A stretch of 40,827 nt of DNA. Source: Sphacelaria rigidula. Lineage: Eukaryota; Phaeophyceae; Sphacelariales. The notes beneath the pieces are model-generated. The model did not search any database. It worked only from the letters and a program-made list of their open reading frames with translations, and had not been told where the DNA came from. The position numbers were made by a program, and so were the translations under genes. The stretch spans positions 1-40,827 of the forward strand of contig CAXNAA020000009.1 of the NCBI GenBank assembly GCA_964200075.2, written 5' to 3'. Of this stretch, positions 38,801 through 40,827 are shown piece after piece; the stretch's first letter is position 1, and every line of letters starts with the position of its first letter.

Positions 38801-39860
38801 CAGCGATGGCCACCCCATGGCTACACACCTGGCACCCCAGGCGAGGGTTAGCGTAGACATGATTCGTCAAACGTTGACACGTAAGGCGATGAGCACCTCC
38901 CCCAAGCATTCCACTACAGCTGCCTGGTACTCAATGAGGGAAAAGCTTTTCAAACTACTATCGAGTGCGTCCCAAGTCGGACCAGCTAGAGCGCATCGGA
39001 TGTTCGGCCACCCCAGGGATGCAGCATTTCACTTCCACAGTATTGCGTTCATCAAGAAAGCTCAAATTAACAATCCTCATTTTCCCCCTCCTTCGATAAT
39101 GGGCAAGAAGACAAGGGAACCAAGGAAACGTCGGTCCGCACGGAGGTAAAGTCGCGGAGCATTCGTCGATTGATTTCCAGCGTTTTCGCATTAGTGAAAT
39201 TTCGACGGTTCCGCGCACCACACAACCGCGAGGAAAACAAGCATACGGAGACTCCAGAAAAAAGTACTTGTGTCCGAGGGGTTTTTTGCAGCACAACGGA
39301 AAAACAAGTACGAATGTTCACATCACGCTCACCTGGCTAGGGCTTGAAGTGGCCTCCTGAGTGCAACCGGCATCAGCGCATCATCACGTGACCTGACACA
39401 CTCGTCACCACCACGCCCCGCAACCTCCGACCAACAGCCACGAGGCAGCACGGTTTGTCCAATTTGTAACCAGTCGGGGGTAACCCGCAGTAAGGGGCGA
39501 GTGCCTACATTCCCTTCTGCTCTGCCCGTCCCCGGACGATTCAAGTGGCCCTCTTTTTTGTCCCCGCCTGTATTGCAGGCTGGAAACGCTTCGGGGAACA
39601 CCTCCTTAAAACGGGTCAGCAACGCCTCTCGATCCGCACATGTCCTCATGCGTTGGACGTACAAAGTGTCTACTATCAACCACGGCTGCCATGCTTCTCC
39701 ACCCGTGGCGGCTTCATCCGACTCATGTCCGATGGGACGCGTTGCCACCTGTTCGCGAATCATGAGTTCACACCATCTGAACACGTCGCGAAGATTGAAC
39801 TCCCACGGTGACCCATTGCGTCCGTAGAGGCTGGCTTCCATTGTATCTTCTTGTACACGA
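8623..39860 (-). CDS. MDN1: Midasin (MDN1/Rea1), 5'-partial, about 42 exons
   Basis: Midasin is the dynein-related AAA+ ATPase that removes assembly factors (Rsa4/NLE and Ytm1/WDR12 by their UBL domains, through its MIDAS domain) from pre-60S particles in nucleolus and nucleoplasm. Seen here: the end of AAA5 (GSPWEFNLRDVFRWCELM), AAA6 with Walker A GHRGSGKT, TELLGCFEQ, VLDRINPLLEPGG, HPNFRLFLTADP and SRAMRNR; a long linker with WDEQTYYSLAEASEKSHR; an Asp/Glu-rich region with GTGMGEGDGKKDVTDQIEDE; KLQGDYRSGKRINMRRVIPY; a MIDAS domain with DDSQS; and the C-terminal LPETLADALRQWFELLQ. Proposed joins (minus order): 39860-39333, 38828-38669, 36909-36685, 35544-35470, 35324-35253, 34871-34678, 34453-30631, 30222-29739, 29405-29191, 28687-28508, 27652-26852, 26535-26296, 26041-25762, 25371-25199, 25027-24945, 24626-24530, 23941-23810, 23549-22986, 22540-22187, 22005-21936, 21745-21368, 21067-20097, 19895-19773, 19344-19200, 19071-19001, 18785-18613, 18453-18360, 18180-17992, 17453-17328, 17139-16966, 15732-15529, 15015-14953, 14565-14399, 13804-13740, 13485-13376, 13087-12914, 12567-12465, 12299-11611, 10740-10613, 10170-10026, 9300-9195, 8825-8623. 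All phases agree. From AAA6 on it is longer than I recall for human midasin, mostly in the linker. Introns not listed separately hold nothing I recognise. AAA1-AAA4 and the start codon lie outside the window. Confidence 0.95.
9195..9300 (-). CDS. MDN1: Midasin exon: MIDAS domain, third part (SDGR)
   Basis: 35 codons plus G: LVLMLSDGRFDRENKDRLRT, then VREMNERGQLLVLI. SDGR holds the MIDAS Asp. Acceptor CCCCGTCAG, donor ATTG|GTGAGC, completing Val with the last exon. Confidence 0.93.
9530..9640. repeat. Diverged relative of the 191-476 inverted repeat
   Basis: In the midasin intron 9,301-10,025. Aligns with the reverse complement of about 417-500: CCCAAAAGCG, CTCACGCCG, GGAGTTGGACTCTGAAA correspond to CACAAAAGCG, CTCACGCCG, GGAGTTAGACCCTGAAA. 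Only one arm is recognisable here. Confidence 0.6.
9741..9773 (-). repeat. Interstitial telomere-like tract
   Basis: TAACCCCCAACCCCAACCCT continuing AATCCTAACCCTA: five to six degenerate CCCTAA-type units inside a midasin intron. Either a remnant of telomere-based break repair or a simple repeat. Confidence 0.6.
10026..10170 (-). CDS. MDN1: Midasin exon: MIDAS domain, second part
   Basis: The first G completes Arg to give LAVARFGEQLDLLHAFGEPF, then AGAKIVSGFTFDQPRTNTAH. RFGE and F.F.Q..T are family motifs, and the Thr is the likely third MIDAS ligand. Acceptor CGTCGTCAG, donor CTCGAG|GTGAGG. Confidence 0.95.
10613..10740 (-). CDS. MDN1: Midasin exon: MIDAS domain, DDSQS motif
   Basis: 42 codons plus AG: ILMAIDDSQSMADCGAGALA, then LTQLEAGQLAVA. 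DDSQS fits the metal-coordinating DxSxS of the MIDAS (VWA-like) domain, which binds the UBL domains of Rsa4 and Ytm1. Acceptor CTTCGCCAG, donor GCCAG|GTGAAATAA. Confidence 0.97.
11455..11560. repeat. Diverged copy of the 1,331-1,580 palindromic unit
   Basis: In the midasin intron 10,741-11,610. Shares CTGCAATAGA, GTACTTCACGCAGTAC and TACTGCAACTGTTGA with the left-hand array, in the same order and at similar spacing. Confidence 0.6.
11611..12299 (-). CDS. MDN1: Midasin exon: pre-MIDAS conserved block
   Basis: Phase-2 start, 229 codons. After an acidic start it has LCEQLRLVLEPMVATKLQGD, then YRSGKRINMRRVIPYIASGF and RKDKIWLRRTKPAKRDYQ, the strongly conserved block just before the MIDAS domain. 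Donor GACTATCAG|GTGAAG, followed in frame by ILMAIDDSQSM. Confidence 0.97.
12465..12567 (-). CDS. MDN1: Midasin exon: end of acidic region, turning basic
   Basis: 34 codons plus G: GAVSDADGEEGEHAQRGDKN then RKSGKKREEDGHEQ. The basic KKR cluster inside the acidic region could serve as a nuclear localisation signal (inference). Donor CAAG|GTGGGTG; the G joins AA of the next exon. Confidence 0.88.
12914..13087 (-). CDS. MDN1: Midasin exon: acidic
   Basis: 58 codons (174 nt), phase 0-0: VLGGVSEEQAAETAASQAAD, then GTEESDDDADAADAKDGLDE and GEDQK. Its acceptor follows a 15-C run (G15 at 13,113-13,127 on the plus strand), which serves as part of the pyrimidine tract. Donor CAAAAG|GTGTGTG. Confidence 0.9.
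13113..13127. repeat. G15 run next to a midasin 3' splice site
   Basis: Reads as 15 C on the coding strand, 25 bases before the acceptor of the exon 13,087-12,914, so it contributes to the pyrimidine tract. Confidence 0.8.
13376..13485 (-). CDS. MDN1: Midasin exon: acidic
   Basis: Phase-2 start, 36 codons: EDLDGDEDTERGDEESGDKD, ending TSNEEGSSQ. Acceptor ATGAACAG, donor AGTCAG|GTGTGATG; a second GT (GTACGTG) lies inside it but would break the phase. Confidence 0.82.
13740..13804 (-). CDS. MDN1: Midasin exon: NPGDVMKHWHRRLDML
   Basis: 65 nt. The first G completes Arg, giving FRNPGDVMKHWHRRLDMLKD NTG, the counterpart of the family's NP.rslGdalk.W.rRl. Acceptor GTTTACAG, donor CCGGAG|GTTAGTACT. 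Confidence 0.9.
13991..14155 (+). repeat. 161-bp intronic repeat, copy 1 (165 bp variant)
   Basis: Starts ATGTTGACGGCGTTCGACCC and ends GACCTGCGG, inside midasin intron 13,805-14,398. In this copy the pyrimidine-rich middle is replaced by a second CACACGGCGGTTC, adding 4 bp. Orientation is opposite to midasin. No target duplication is visible. Confidence 0.9.
14399..14565 (-). CDS. MDN1: Midasin exon: Gly-rich, ends PEAPNPFR
   Basis: 55 codons plus AG: PGGGSAAQGADDGGGGGKGE, then GHGKDKRRRPEAPNPFR. Midasins have a Gly-rich stretch and then a basic NP.R segment at this point. The frame crosses a run of nine G (minus strand), a likely place for a sequencing frameshift, but it is intact here. 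Confidence 0.9.
14706..14866 (+). repeat. 161-bp intronic repeat, copy 2
   Basis: Full length, in midasin intron 14,566-14,952, which it nearly half fills. One notable change: AGCCCTGCGG at the 3' end instead of AGACCTGCGG. Confidence 0.92.
14953..15015 (-). CDS. MDN1: Midasin exon: acidic micro-exon (21 codons)
   Basis: 63 nt, phase 0-0, MAEDNDGDDEDAREDDGKNT plus E, between CTATATAG and ACCGAG|GTGAGTG. The Met is internal. Skipping this exon would keep the frame. Confidence 0.9.
15210..15370 (+). repeat. 161-bp intronic repeat, copy 3 (reference copy)
   Basis: In midasin intron 15,016-15,528. Potential stems: CCGCC (15,228-15,232) with GGCGG (15,244-15,248); GTGTGA (15,248-15,253) with TCACAC (15,266-15,271); CGCAGGTC (15,307-15,314) with GACCTGCG (15,362-15,369); and nested in the last, CGCCAA (15,329-15,334) with TTGGCG (15,339-15,344) around a TGGT loop. 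A plus-strand ATG at 15,315 opens MADERANGLAELCGR then TAG. Confidence 0.92.
15529..15732 (-). CDS. MDN1: Midasin exon: acidic
   Basis: 68 codons, phase 0-0: GAGNPGAPEVDPVDEEGADA, later PPAFGVEGDDGDARVTMDAS. Acceptor TTATATTAG, donor GATGAG|GTGAGAG. The introns on both sides carry a copy of the 161-bp repeat. Confidence 0.93.
16070..16229 (+). repeat. 161-bp intronic repeat, copy 4
   Basis: In midasin intron 15,733-16,965, upstream (plus sense) of the SINE. Starts TGTTGACAGCCTTCGACCCG and has GGCAG in place of GGCGG in the first stem. Confidence 0.92.
16267..16285 (+). repeat. Short telomere-like tract
   Basis: GAGGGTTAGGGTTAGATAAC: two TTAGGG units in the same intron as repeat copy 4 and the SINE. 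Confidence 0.45.
16499..16711 (+). mobile_element. tRNA-derived SINE
   Basis: Has a perfect Pol III A box (TGGCTCAGTTGG, 16,507-16,518) and a perfect B box (GGTTCAATTCC, 16,552-16,562), about 33 bp apart as in tRNA genes, then a ~140-bp unrelated body and an A-rich 3' end (A9 at 16,703-16,711). Acceptor and T stems do not pair properly, so it is not a working tRNA gene. The loop between the boxes (TTTTGAC) could descend from an anticodon loop reading TTG. It lies in a midasin intron, antisense to the gene. Target duplications are not evident. Confidence 0.75.
16966..17139 (-). CDS. MDN1: Midasin exon: acidic
   Basis: 58 codons (174 nt), phase 0-0: DEDGDEGGGAEEGKDDDGGS, later FETLAPEDEAAETPELGQDE. 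Acceptor CGAAATCAG, donor CCTGAG|GTATGATA. The opposite strand has long hydrophobic ORFs here that are composition artefacts. Confidence 0.93.
17328..17453 (-). CDS. MDN1: Midasin exon: acidic, PEELPDDLNLD
   Basis: 42 codons, phase 0-0: VRGEEEAMKVDEGQLDDEDK, then PEELPDDLNLDEAQN. The (F/L)P.dLnLD motif is a conserved landmark of the midasin acidic domain. Acceptor CCATTTCAG; donor CAAAAC|GTGAAC is weaker than its neighbours. Confidence 0.92.
17694..17854 (+). repeat. 161-bp intronic repeat, copy 5
   Basis: Full length, in midasin intron 17,454-17,991. Nearly identical to copy 3. Flanks (CCAAC / TGACTAAT) share nothing with the other copies. Confidence 0.92.
17992..18180 (-). CDS. MDN1: Midasin exon: acidic
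   Basis: 63 codons, phase 0-0: starts DGGKEEDKGEDEADGKPEGN, later LVNDDLEENYEDKPMGVE. Donor GTAGAG|GTGAGC. One of five consecutive symmetrical (0-0) exons. Confidence 0.92.
18360..18453 (-). CDS. MDN1: Midasin exon: acidic
   Basis: 31 codons after one base: SRLDGEKPEEDEIRTKEDGH then DDDEDGEGKEK. Acceptor TATGGTCAG, donor GAAAAG|GTCGGG. Low-complexity acidic sequence, placed by phase and order. Confidence 0.88.
18613..18785 (-). CDS. MDN1: Midasin exon: acidic, LDREMGDDLGDNADVVDEKLW
   Basis: 57 codons plus GG. The motif LDREMGDD...DVVDEKLWDDDD matches the family's MGD....ad.lDE.lW.dD. The GG joins G of the next exon. Donor GCAGG|GTAAGCATG. Confidence 0.94.
19001..19071 (-). CDS. MDN1: Midasin exon: acidic, GMEMENDFEGDMFDV
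   Basis: Phase-2 start, 23 codons: EDEQDKGMEMENDFEGDMFD VPK. GMEM.nDFEG is conserved in midasins right after the GTGMGEG block. Acceptor GTCCACAG, donor CCCAAG|GTCAGTGAT. Confidence 0.93.
19200..19344 (-). CDS. MDN1: Midasin exon: GTGMGEGDGKKDVTDQIEDE
   Basis: 48 codons plus G. FDDDVEGTGMGEGDGKKDVT, DQIEDEEQLLGLKGDE: the most conserved motif of the acidic domain. Donor CTCG|GTGAGG; the leftover G completes Gly with the next exon. Confidence 0.95.
19773..19895 (-). CDS. MDN1: Midasin exon: entry to the Asp/Glu-rich region
   Basis: 41 codons, phase 0-0. GTAKLHYVTLRVFRLLLSKG then LCSDETEEMEGDGEGDIEGM. The family has a conserved F..L..kGfC segment just before the acidic domain. Very strong acceptor (TTTTTTTCAG|GGAACG). 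Confidence 0.92.
20097..21067 (-). CDS. MDN1: Midasin exon: long, weakly conserved linker segment
   Basis: 971 nt, 323 codons plus two bases, open from acceptor TTTTTTCTCAAG to donor CAACAAG|GTTAGAATC. Ala- and Ser-rich, mostly predicted helical by eye, with an acidic/Ser low-complexity stretch (TDSDSDGADEGLS) in the middle. I see no motif shared with other midasins, and it accounts for part of the extra linker length. Confidence 0.85.
21368..21745 (-). CDS. MDN1: Midasin exon: linker
   Basis: 125 codons: LSEHLGLVILQQRGTAVALE, later RSLRRAVEAQRQGLRRSVES. Donor GGAACTG|GTGAGTTG. I use acceptor GATGAAAG because it fits the phase of the small upstream exon; another AG ten bases upstream is also in frame. 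The intron just upstream holds a perfect 31-bp tandem duplication. Confidence 0.8.
21760..21821. repeat. Perfect 31-bp tandem duplication at a midasin 3' splice site
   Basis: Units 21,760-21,790 and 21,791-21,821 are identical. In the gene sense each unit carries CTTGACTCCTACTGTA, which resembles a branch point and pyrimidine segment, immediately before the acceptor of exon 21,745-21,368. Confidence 0.9.
21936..22005 (-). CDS. MDN1: Midasin exon (probable): small linker exon
   Basis: 70 nt between acceptor CTCACTAG and donor CGCTG|GTGGTATG. In the phase set by its neighbours it reads CTQRFTQIWLSIAG and continues into LSEHLGLVILQQRG as one hydrophobic helix. All three frames are open across it, so the reading depends on the neighbouring junctions. 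Confidence 0.55.
22187..22540 (-). CDS. MDN1: Midasin exon: linker
   Basis: 118 codons, phase 0-0: VKKRAVLDLLVGMRKQGLKH near the start; later RYFFKSLSELSRLRLEAGAP and ARDLSRREAEVQKR, matching the family's YyF.sla.l..LR....s.DlsrrEv. Acceptor TCTGTGCAG; the donor is GTG|GTATGG or, three bases earlier, CGA|GTGG. Confidence 0.9.
22986..23549 (-). CDS. MDN1: Midasin exon: linker, variable and acidic
   Basis: 188 codons, phase 0-0. Starts with a small acidic stretch (VDSSADFVEADADSDEAERN) and ends with a conserved-looking helix (AVFGRIQALRATTIGKQ) before donor AAACAG|GTGTGTG. The open frame runs further upstream, so the 5' edge (acceptor GGCGACAG) is likely rather than proven. Confidence 0.8.
23810..23941 (-). 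CDS. MDN1: Midasin exon: linker
   Basis: 44 codons, phase 0-0, starting VSVSEVLNRVFTAGVG and ending SMFAMVKK. Strong acceptor GGGCTGCTGCAG and donor GAAGAAG|GTGAGACC. It follows the SEKSHR block, where the family has a vL..pV segment. Confidence 0.85.
24290..24450 (+). repeat. 161-bp intronic repeat, copy 6
   Basis: In midasin intron 23,942-24,529, 6.4 kb from the nearest other copy and the most diverged. Several changes are G to A or C to T at CG sites (CGCGCC to CACACC, GGCGG to GGCAG), which weaken two stems. The mini-ORF is kept as MADEHTNGLAELCGR. Confidence 0.9.
24530..24626 (-). CDS. MDN1: Midasin exon: linker WDEQTYYSLAEASEKSHR
   Basis: The first G completes Lys with the previous exon, giving LAKWDEQTYYSLAEASEKSH, a hallmark midasin linker block, then RKLCKLVSQYDEVLE. 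The frame stays open upstream of the chosen acceptor (GCTGAACAG|GTGGGAT), but phase and conservation place the junction here. Donor GGAG|GTGAGGG. Confidence 0.93.
24945..25027 (-). CDS. MDN1: Midasin exon: linker (IEKKLKEEVKLA)
   Basis: 27 codons plus AA. FSDDVMSSRDLVRNSIEKKL and KEEVKLA match the family segment that precedes the conserved WD..tYysL block. Acceptor TTCTGCAG, donor GCGAA|GTGAGTATC. Confidence 0.9.
25199..25371 (-). CDS. MDN1: Midasin exon: linker
   Basis: Phase-2 start, 57 codons: LFQALDDFIRTSSVGEFMAR and LQMLQAFAAHICAVAEEHP, matching the family block aLe.Fl..ssigEF..RL.lL..F. Ends GIWRFYSQ before donor CAG|GTGCGC. A second donor 66 bases further (AAAA|GTGAGTATG) also keeps the frame open and could be an alternative site. 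Confidence 0.9.
25762..26041 (-). CDS. MDN1: Midasin exon: linker
   Basis: 93 codons plus one base. GSRWWLHLFRLLDGKWLG is followed by an acidic stretch, then GLVPEDRQFTRREAAKGGLS and GFDPAGFARIR. Donor AGAA|GTGAGTACG; the leftover A is completed by the next exon. Confidence 0.9.
26296..26535 (-). CDS. MDN1: Midasin exon: conserved linker block
   Basis: 80 codons, phase 0-0, with one of the best conserved linker blocks: LHSPLAAVLAGVELTLRKAQ, DWEQNAHRGVSLKEEL, VVRWRGIELKGWPQLLDGRE. The family pattern is sPl...L.GlE.ll.kaqdWE..As..vSl......li..WR..El.sW..ll. Acceptor GACTACAG, donor ACGAAG|GTGATA. Confidence 0.93.
26852..27652 (-). CDS. MDN1: Midasin exon: linker
   Basis: 267 codons, phase 0-0. 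Begins VQSAEAVDEKRLRMLFPDYH, where the family has a conserved FP.y segment, and ends NLLEEFPGHGILIQ before donor ATTCAG|GTGCGGATG. FPGHGIL joins smoothly to LARVADRVRRMPLHSPL of the next exon, a well conserved linker block. Confidence 0.9.
28121..28410. repeat. Diverged direct repeat in a midasin intron
   Basis: Two ~80-bp segments starting AAAAAATTAGAGT (about 28,121 and 28,325) share ordered blocks (GTCCTCAC, TAGGA(T/C)AGCTTT, ACTCGGAA/ATTCGGAA). Both lie in intron 27,653-28,507. Confidence 0.45.
28508..28687 (-). CDS. MDN1: Midasin exon: linker
   Basis: 60 codons, phase 0-0: AVLSRAEILLLSGSLEAP, then an amphipathic Ala/Glu/Lys helix (AVTAWSEAEAEKAEKEETEA) ending KYKMQEHV. The family has a Trp-containing, Glu/Lys-rich helix here. 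Donor GTG|GTATGTAG. Confidence 0.85.
29191..29405 (-). CDS. MDN1: Midasin exon: linker
   Basis: 71 codons with a phase-2 start that completes a Gly with the previous exon. Contains DSLIRLQSFLLRYPYPACER and ends GAQHMALLQ before donor CTACAG|GTGTGTG. The helix continues directly into AVLSRAEILLLSG of the next exon, which supports the join. Confidence 0.85.
29739..30222 (-). CDS. MDN1: Midasin exon: linker
   Basis: 161 codons plus one base, from acceptor TATTCAG|ATGGAGCCC to donor CAGCCCG|GTAGG. Contains SFLERMRTEYMEAYPDVMTG followed by LCDAIETCRLGLRLL, matching the family linker pattern Y..aY.Di...v......Gl.ll. The acceptor-adjacent ATG is not a gene start. Confidence 0.85.
30631..34453 (-). 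CDS. MDN1: Midasin exon: end of AAA6 and start of the linker (1,274 codons)
   Basis: The largest exon, 3,823 nt, open from acceptor ATGAACAG|TGTCCTC to donor CCAGGG|GTGAGAAAA. It begins with VLDRINPLLEPGGVLMLTEC, then HPNFRLFLTADPSCGEVSRA and MRNRCVEIF, the sensor and arginine-finger part of AAA6. The remaining ~1,150 residues are mostly helical linker of low conservation, rich in Ala, Ser and Arg. No further Walker A is present, so AAA6 is the last module. Confidence 0.95.
34678..34871 (-). CDS. MDN1: Midasin exon: AAA6 Walker B strand
   Basis: Ends with CFKWSDGILVKALQRGDW followed by LVFESANLCSA, matching the family pattern FEWvDg.LvkAl..GdWl..dNaNlC. The donor GCAAG|GTTGGTG joins TGTCCTCGACC of the next exon to give SVLDRINPLLEPGG. 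The residue at the usual Walker B Asp is Glu here. The 3' end is certain. The 5' end (acceptor CTTCGACAG) is chosen by phase; the frame stays open further upstream. Confidence 0.85.
35253..35324 (-). CDS. MDN1: Midasin exon (possible): small AAA6 insert exon
   Basis: 24 codons, phase 0-0, acceptor ATTGCAAG|CTG, weak donor CCG|GTGTAG. A second frame through the same bases is also open and also ends at a usable phase, so the exact reading is uncertain. No conserved motif. Confidence 0.4.
35470..35544 (-). CDS. MDN1: Midasin exon (probable): small AAA6 insert exon
   Basis: 25 open codons (start LCAESSKRSLPTYREP) between a pyrimidine-rich acceptor ending GCAAG and donor AGG|GTACGTATC, phase 0-0. 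It falls in the variable AAA6 insert, so there is no conserved motif to confirm it. The call rests on splice sites and phase only. Confidence 0.5.
36685..36909 (-). CDS. MDN1: Midasin exon: AAA6 insert after FEQ
   Basis: 75 open codons between a good acceptor (TTTTTCTCAG|GCAGAC) and donor (GACAAGCAG|GTACTG), phase 0 at both ends. The product (starting ADTQSQQVELFECLEYVAEA) follows ELLGCFEQ directly, where the family has a variable helical insert. It is supported by splice sites, phase and position; sequence conservation is weak. Confidence 0.75.
37963..38313. repeat. Pair of ~80-bp direct repeats, 271 bp apart
   Basis: 37,963-38,042 and 38,234-38,313 share GGTCACTCAGCGAAT and TTCAGGCTCATAACCGTTTC with few mismatches elsewhere. 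Both lie in midasin intron 36,910-38,668. The sequence between them is not recognised. Confidence 0.8.
38669..38828 (-). CDS. MDN1: Midasin exon: AAA6 Walker A
   Basis: Encodes CVAMGWPSLVVGHRGSGKTC, then LIRGLAAGVGARL and MDVTELLGCFEQ. GHRGSGKT is an intact P-loop, and ELLGCFEQ is the family signature after the first strands of the module. The previous exon ends in AG and this one starts with G, restoring Arg. Donor GAGCAG|GTACGTAT. I assign AAA6 rather than AAA5 because no further P-loop follows before the linker. Confidence 0.93.
39333..39860 (-). CDS. MDN1: Midasin exon: C-terminal part of AAA5
   Basis: Open for 175 codons. It carries GSPWEFNLRDVFRWCELM, the family motif after the core of AAA5, then LYVQRMRTCADRE, and near its end TPDWLQIGQTVLPRG, which leads into AAA6. 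The donor (CTAGCCAG|GTGAGCG, phase 2) is strong. The upstream edge is less certain: I chose an AG just before a segment like the family's DTM..r..G..GSPWEF, but the exon could reach further right. It is the first exon recognisable in the window. Confidence 0.85.
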
Positions 39861-40753
39861 CTGCTCCGGACACACAAGCGGAAACCATAATGCCAAGTGG
39901 TTGGCAGCGATGACATCAAACATGACCAGCAAGTGCACACCCCATGGAACGACCAAGGCACGAGGGCGAAGGGCGTGCAGGTACAAGTACCGCTATTCAA
40001 GTGCGATGTTGAGGACAGCATGTCACACGGTCGGCGAGTCACACACAACGAGCATTACATCTCATTGTAAGAAAAGCAATGACTTGGGTGCTCGCTCTAT
40101 TGGCCATGTATTAGTCAAGCGATGAAGTCAGGGAGCGCCCTGCTCAATCACGGCGAGGCGAAATTTATCGACCAGACCCGAACGCCTAGATAAGCTTTTT
40201 CAGGTTCCCCAAGCCAGGGTGCTGCTCAAGCCAGGGTGCTGGGAGCATGGCTTATGGTATGACTTGCATGTCGTTAGACACGTCTTTCTCTACCAGCCTC
40301 ATCGGGTTTTCTCGGGGCCCGGTCCCCAACAGGGTTTTCTTCTCATCACGAGTCACATTCGTGCTCGTTCAACGTATGCAATTTTTTGTCGGCGTTCGCG
40401 CTGAGCTGTACTAAAGTTCAATTGCGGAAGTATCATTATCTGGATGAAATGTCGGAGATCAAGGCCCACGCTGAGGGACTGCTGAGTCGCCTGAGCAGAG
40501 GGGCAAAACGCCCGATACGAATCGGGTAGTTACTGTGACTCCAGCCCTACACGACTCGAGACTCGACGCAAACGAAGAGCCCAAGTGGAGGTATCAATCT
40601 ACGAGGGCTTGGATGCTAGAGGGCCATGGTAAAGGGCCGAAAAGCGGAAGACGATTATATGTACCCTCGTGTAGACAGTATGTGCTTCGTTGATACGAAA
40701 TTTATTCAGGCTGTGTCTGCGGCAACCTTGAAGGGGAGGGGAGATGGCGAGGC

Positions 40754-40784
<31 letters not shown>

Positions 40785-40827
40785 CTGCGGTGATGGTGGT
40801 GGGGGGGGCGAGCAACACCGCCCCCGC
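39861..40827 (-). other. Presumed midasin intron running off the window
   Basis: No AAA5 or earlier midasin motif is found on the minus strand here, so this is probably intron. It has a short tandem duplication (AAGCCAGGGTGCTG twice, 40,211-40,242) and ends in a G27 run (40,754-40,780) and G-rich sequence. Nothing else recognised. Confidence 0.5.
40754..40780. repeat. G27 run
   Basis: Uninterrupted G followed by CGCCCTGCGG and more G-rich sequence near the window edge. Such runs recur here and are prone to sequencing error. Confidence 0.95.

Noticed and set aside
30631-39860. Assignment of the last ATPase module as AAA5
   Set aside because: No further Walker A follows in the 1,274-codon exon, and the preceding GSPWEFNLRD block fits the end of AAA5, so the module is AAA6.
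1-40827. CRISPR arrays, operons, bacterial promoters or ribosome binding sites
   Set aside because: The spliced gene structure shows a eukaryotic nuclear genome; repeats here lack regular spacers.

Overview
The window looks like nuclear DNA of an intron-rich eukaryote. I think a brown alga (Ectocarpus-like ochrophyte) is the best fit, but this is inference: about 30 kb is one gene of some 42 exons with GT-AG introns averaging roughly 440 bp, base composition is moderate, there are long homopolymer C/G runs and a 10-N assembly gap, and the sequence beyond the stop codons is GT-rich on the coding strand. Nothing bacterial (operons, ribosome binding sites) is seen.

The dominant feature is a minus-strand gene for midasin (MDN1/Rea1), the giant AAA+ ATPase of ribosome assembly, read from about 39,860 down to its stop codon at 8,623. 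I followed the reading frame exon by exon. The 42 proposed exons join with matching phases and total 13,351 nt, about 4,449 residues. The 5' part (AAA1 to most of AAA5) lies beyond the right edge. Order on the minus strand: end of AAA5 (39.86-39.33 kb); AAA6 Walker A (38.8 kb); AAA6 insert exons (36.9-34.7 kb); a 3.8-kb exon with the rest of AAA6 and the start of the linker (34.45-30.63 kb); the long linker (30.2-19.8 kb); the Asp/Glu-rich region in many small exons (19.9-11.6 kb); and the MIDAS domain (12.3-8.6 kb).

The left 8.6 kb holds one candidate plus-strand gene end (1,724-2,413; two membrane segments and an acidic tail), convergent with midasin. Between the stop codons lie about 6.2 kb of probable 3' UTR and intergenic DNA with poly-C runs, the gap and a short TTAA-flanked element that looks like a piggyBac MITE.

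The midasin introns are the most unusual part. Six copies of an almost invariant 161-bp sequence sit in six introns, all in the same orientation (antisense to midasin). Five are packed into 3.9 kb of the acidic-region introns. Each copy has several potential stems, a 3'-splice-site-like segment and a tiny ORF on the plus strand. I do not recognise this family. Introns also carry a tRNA-derived SINE with perfect A and B boxes, a relative of a palindromic tandem repeat at 1.3-1.6 kb, a relative of an inverted repeat at 0.2-0.5 kb, telomere-like tracts, and local duplications, one of them at a 3' splice site.
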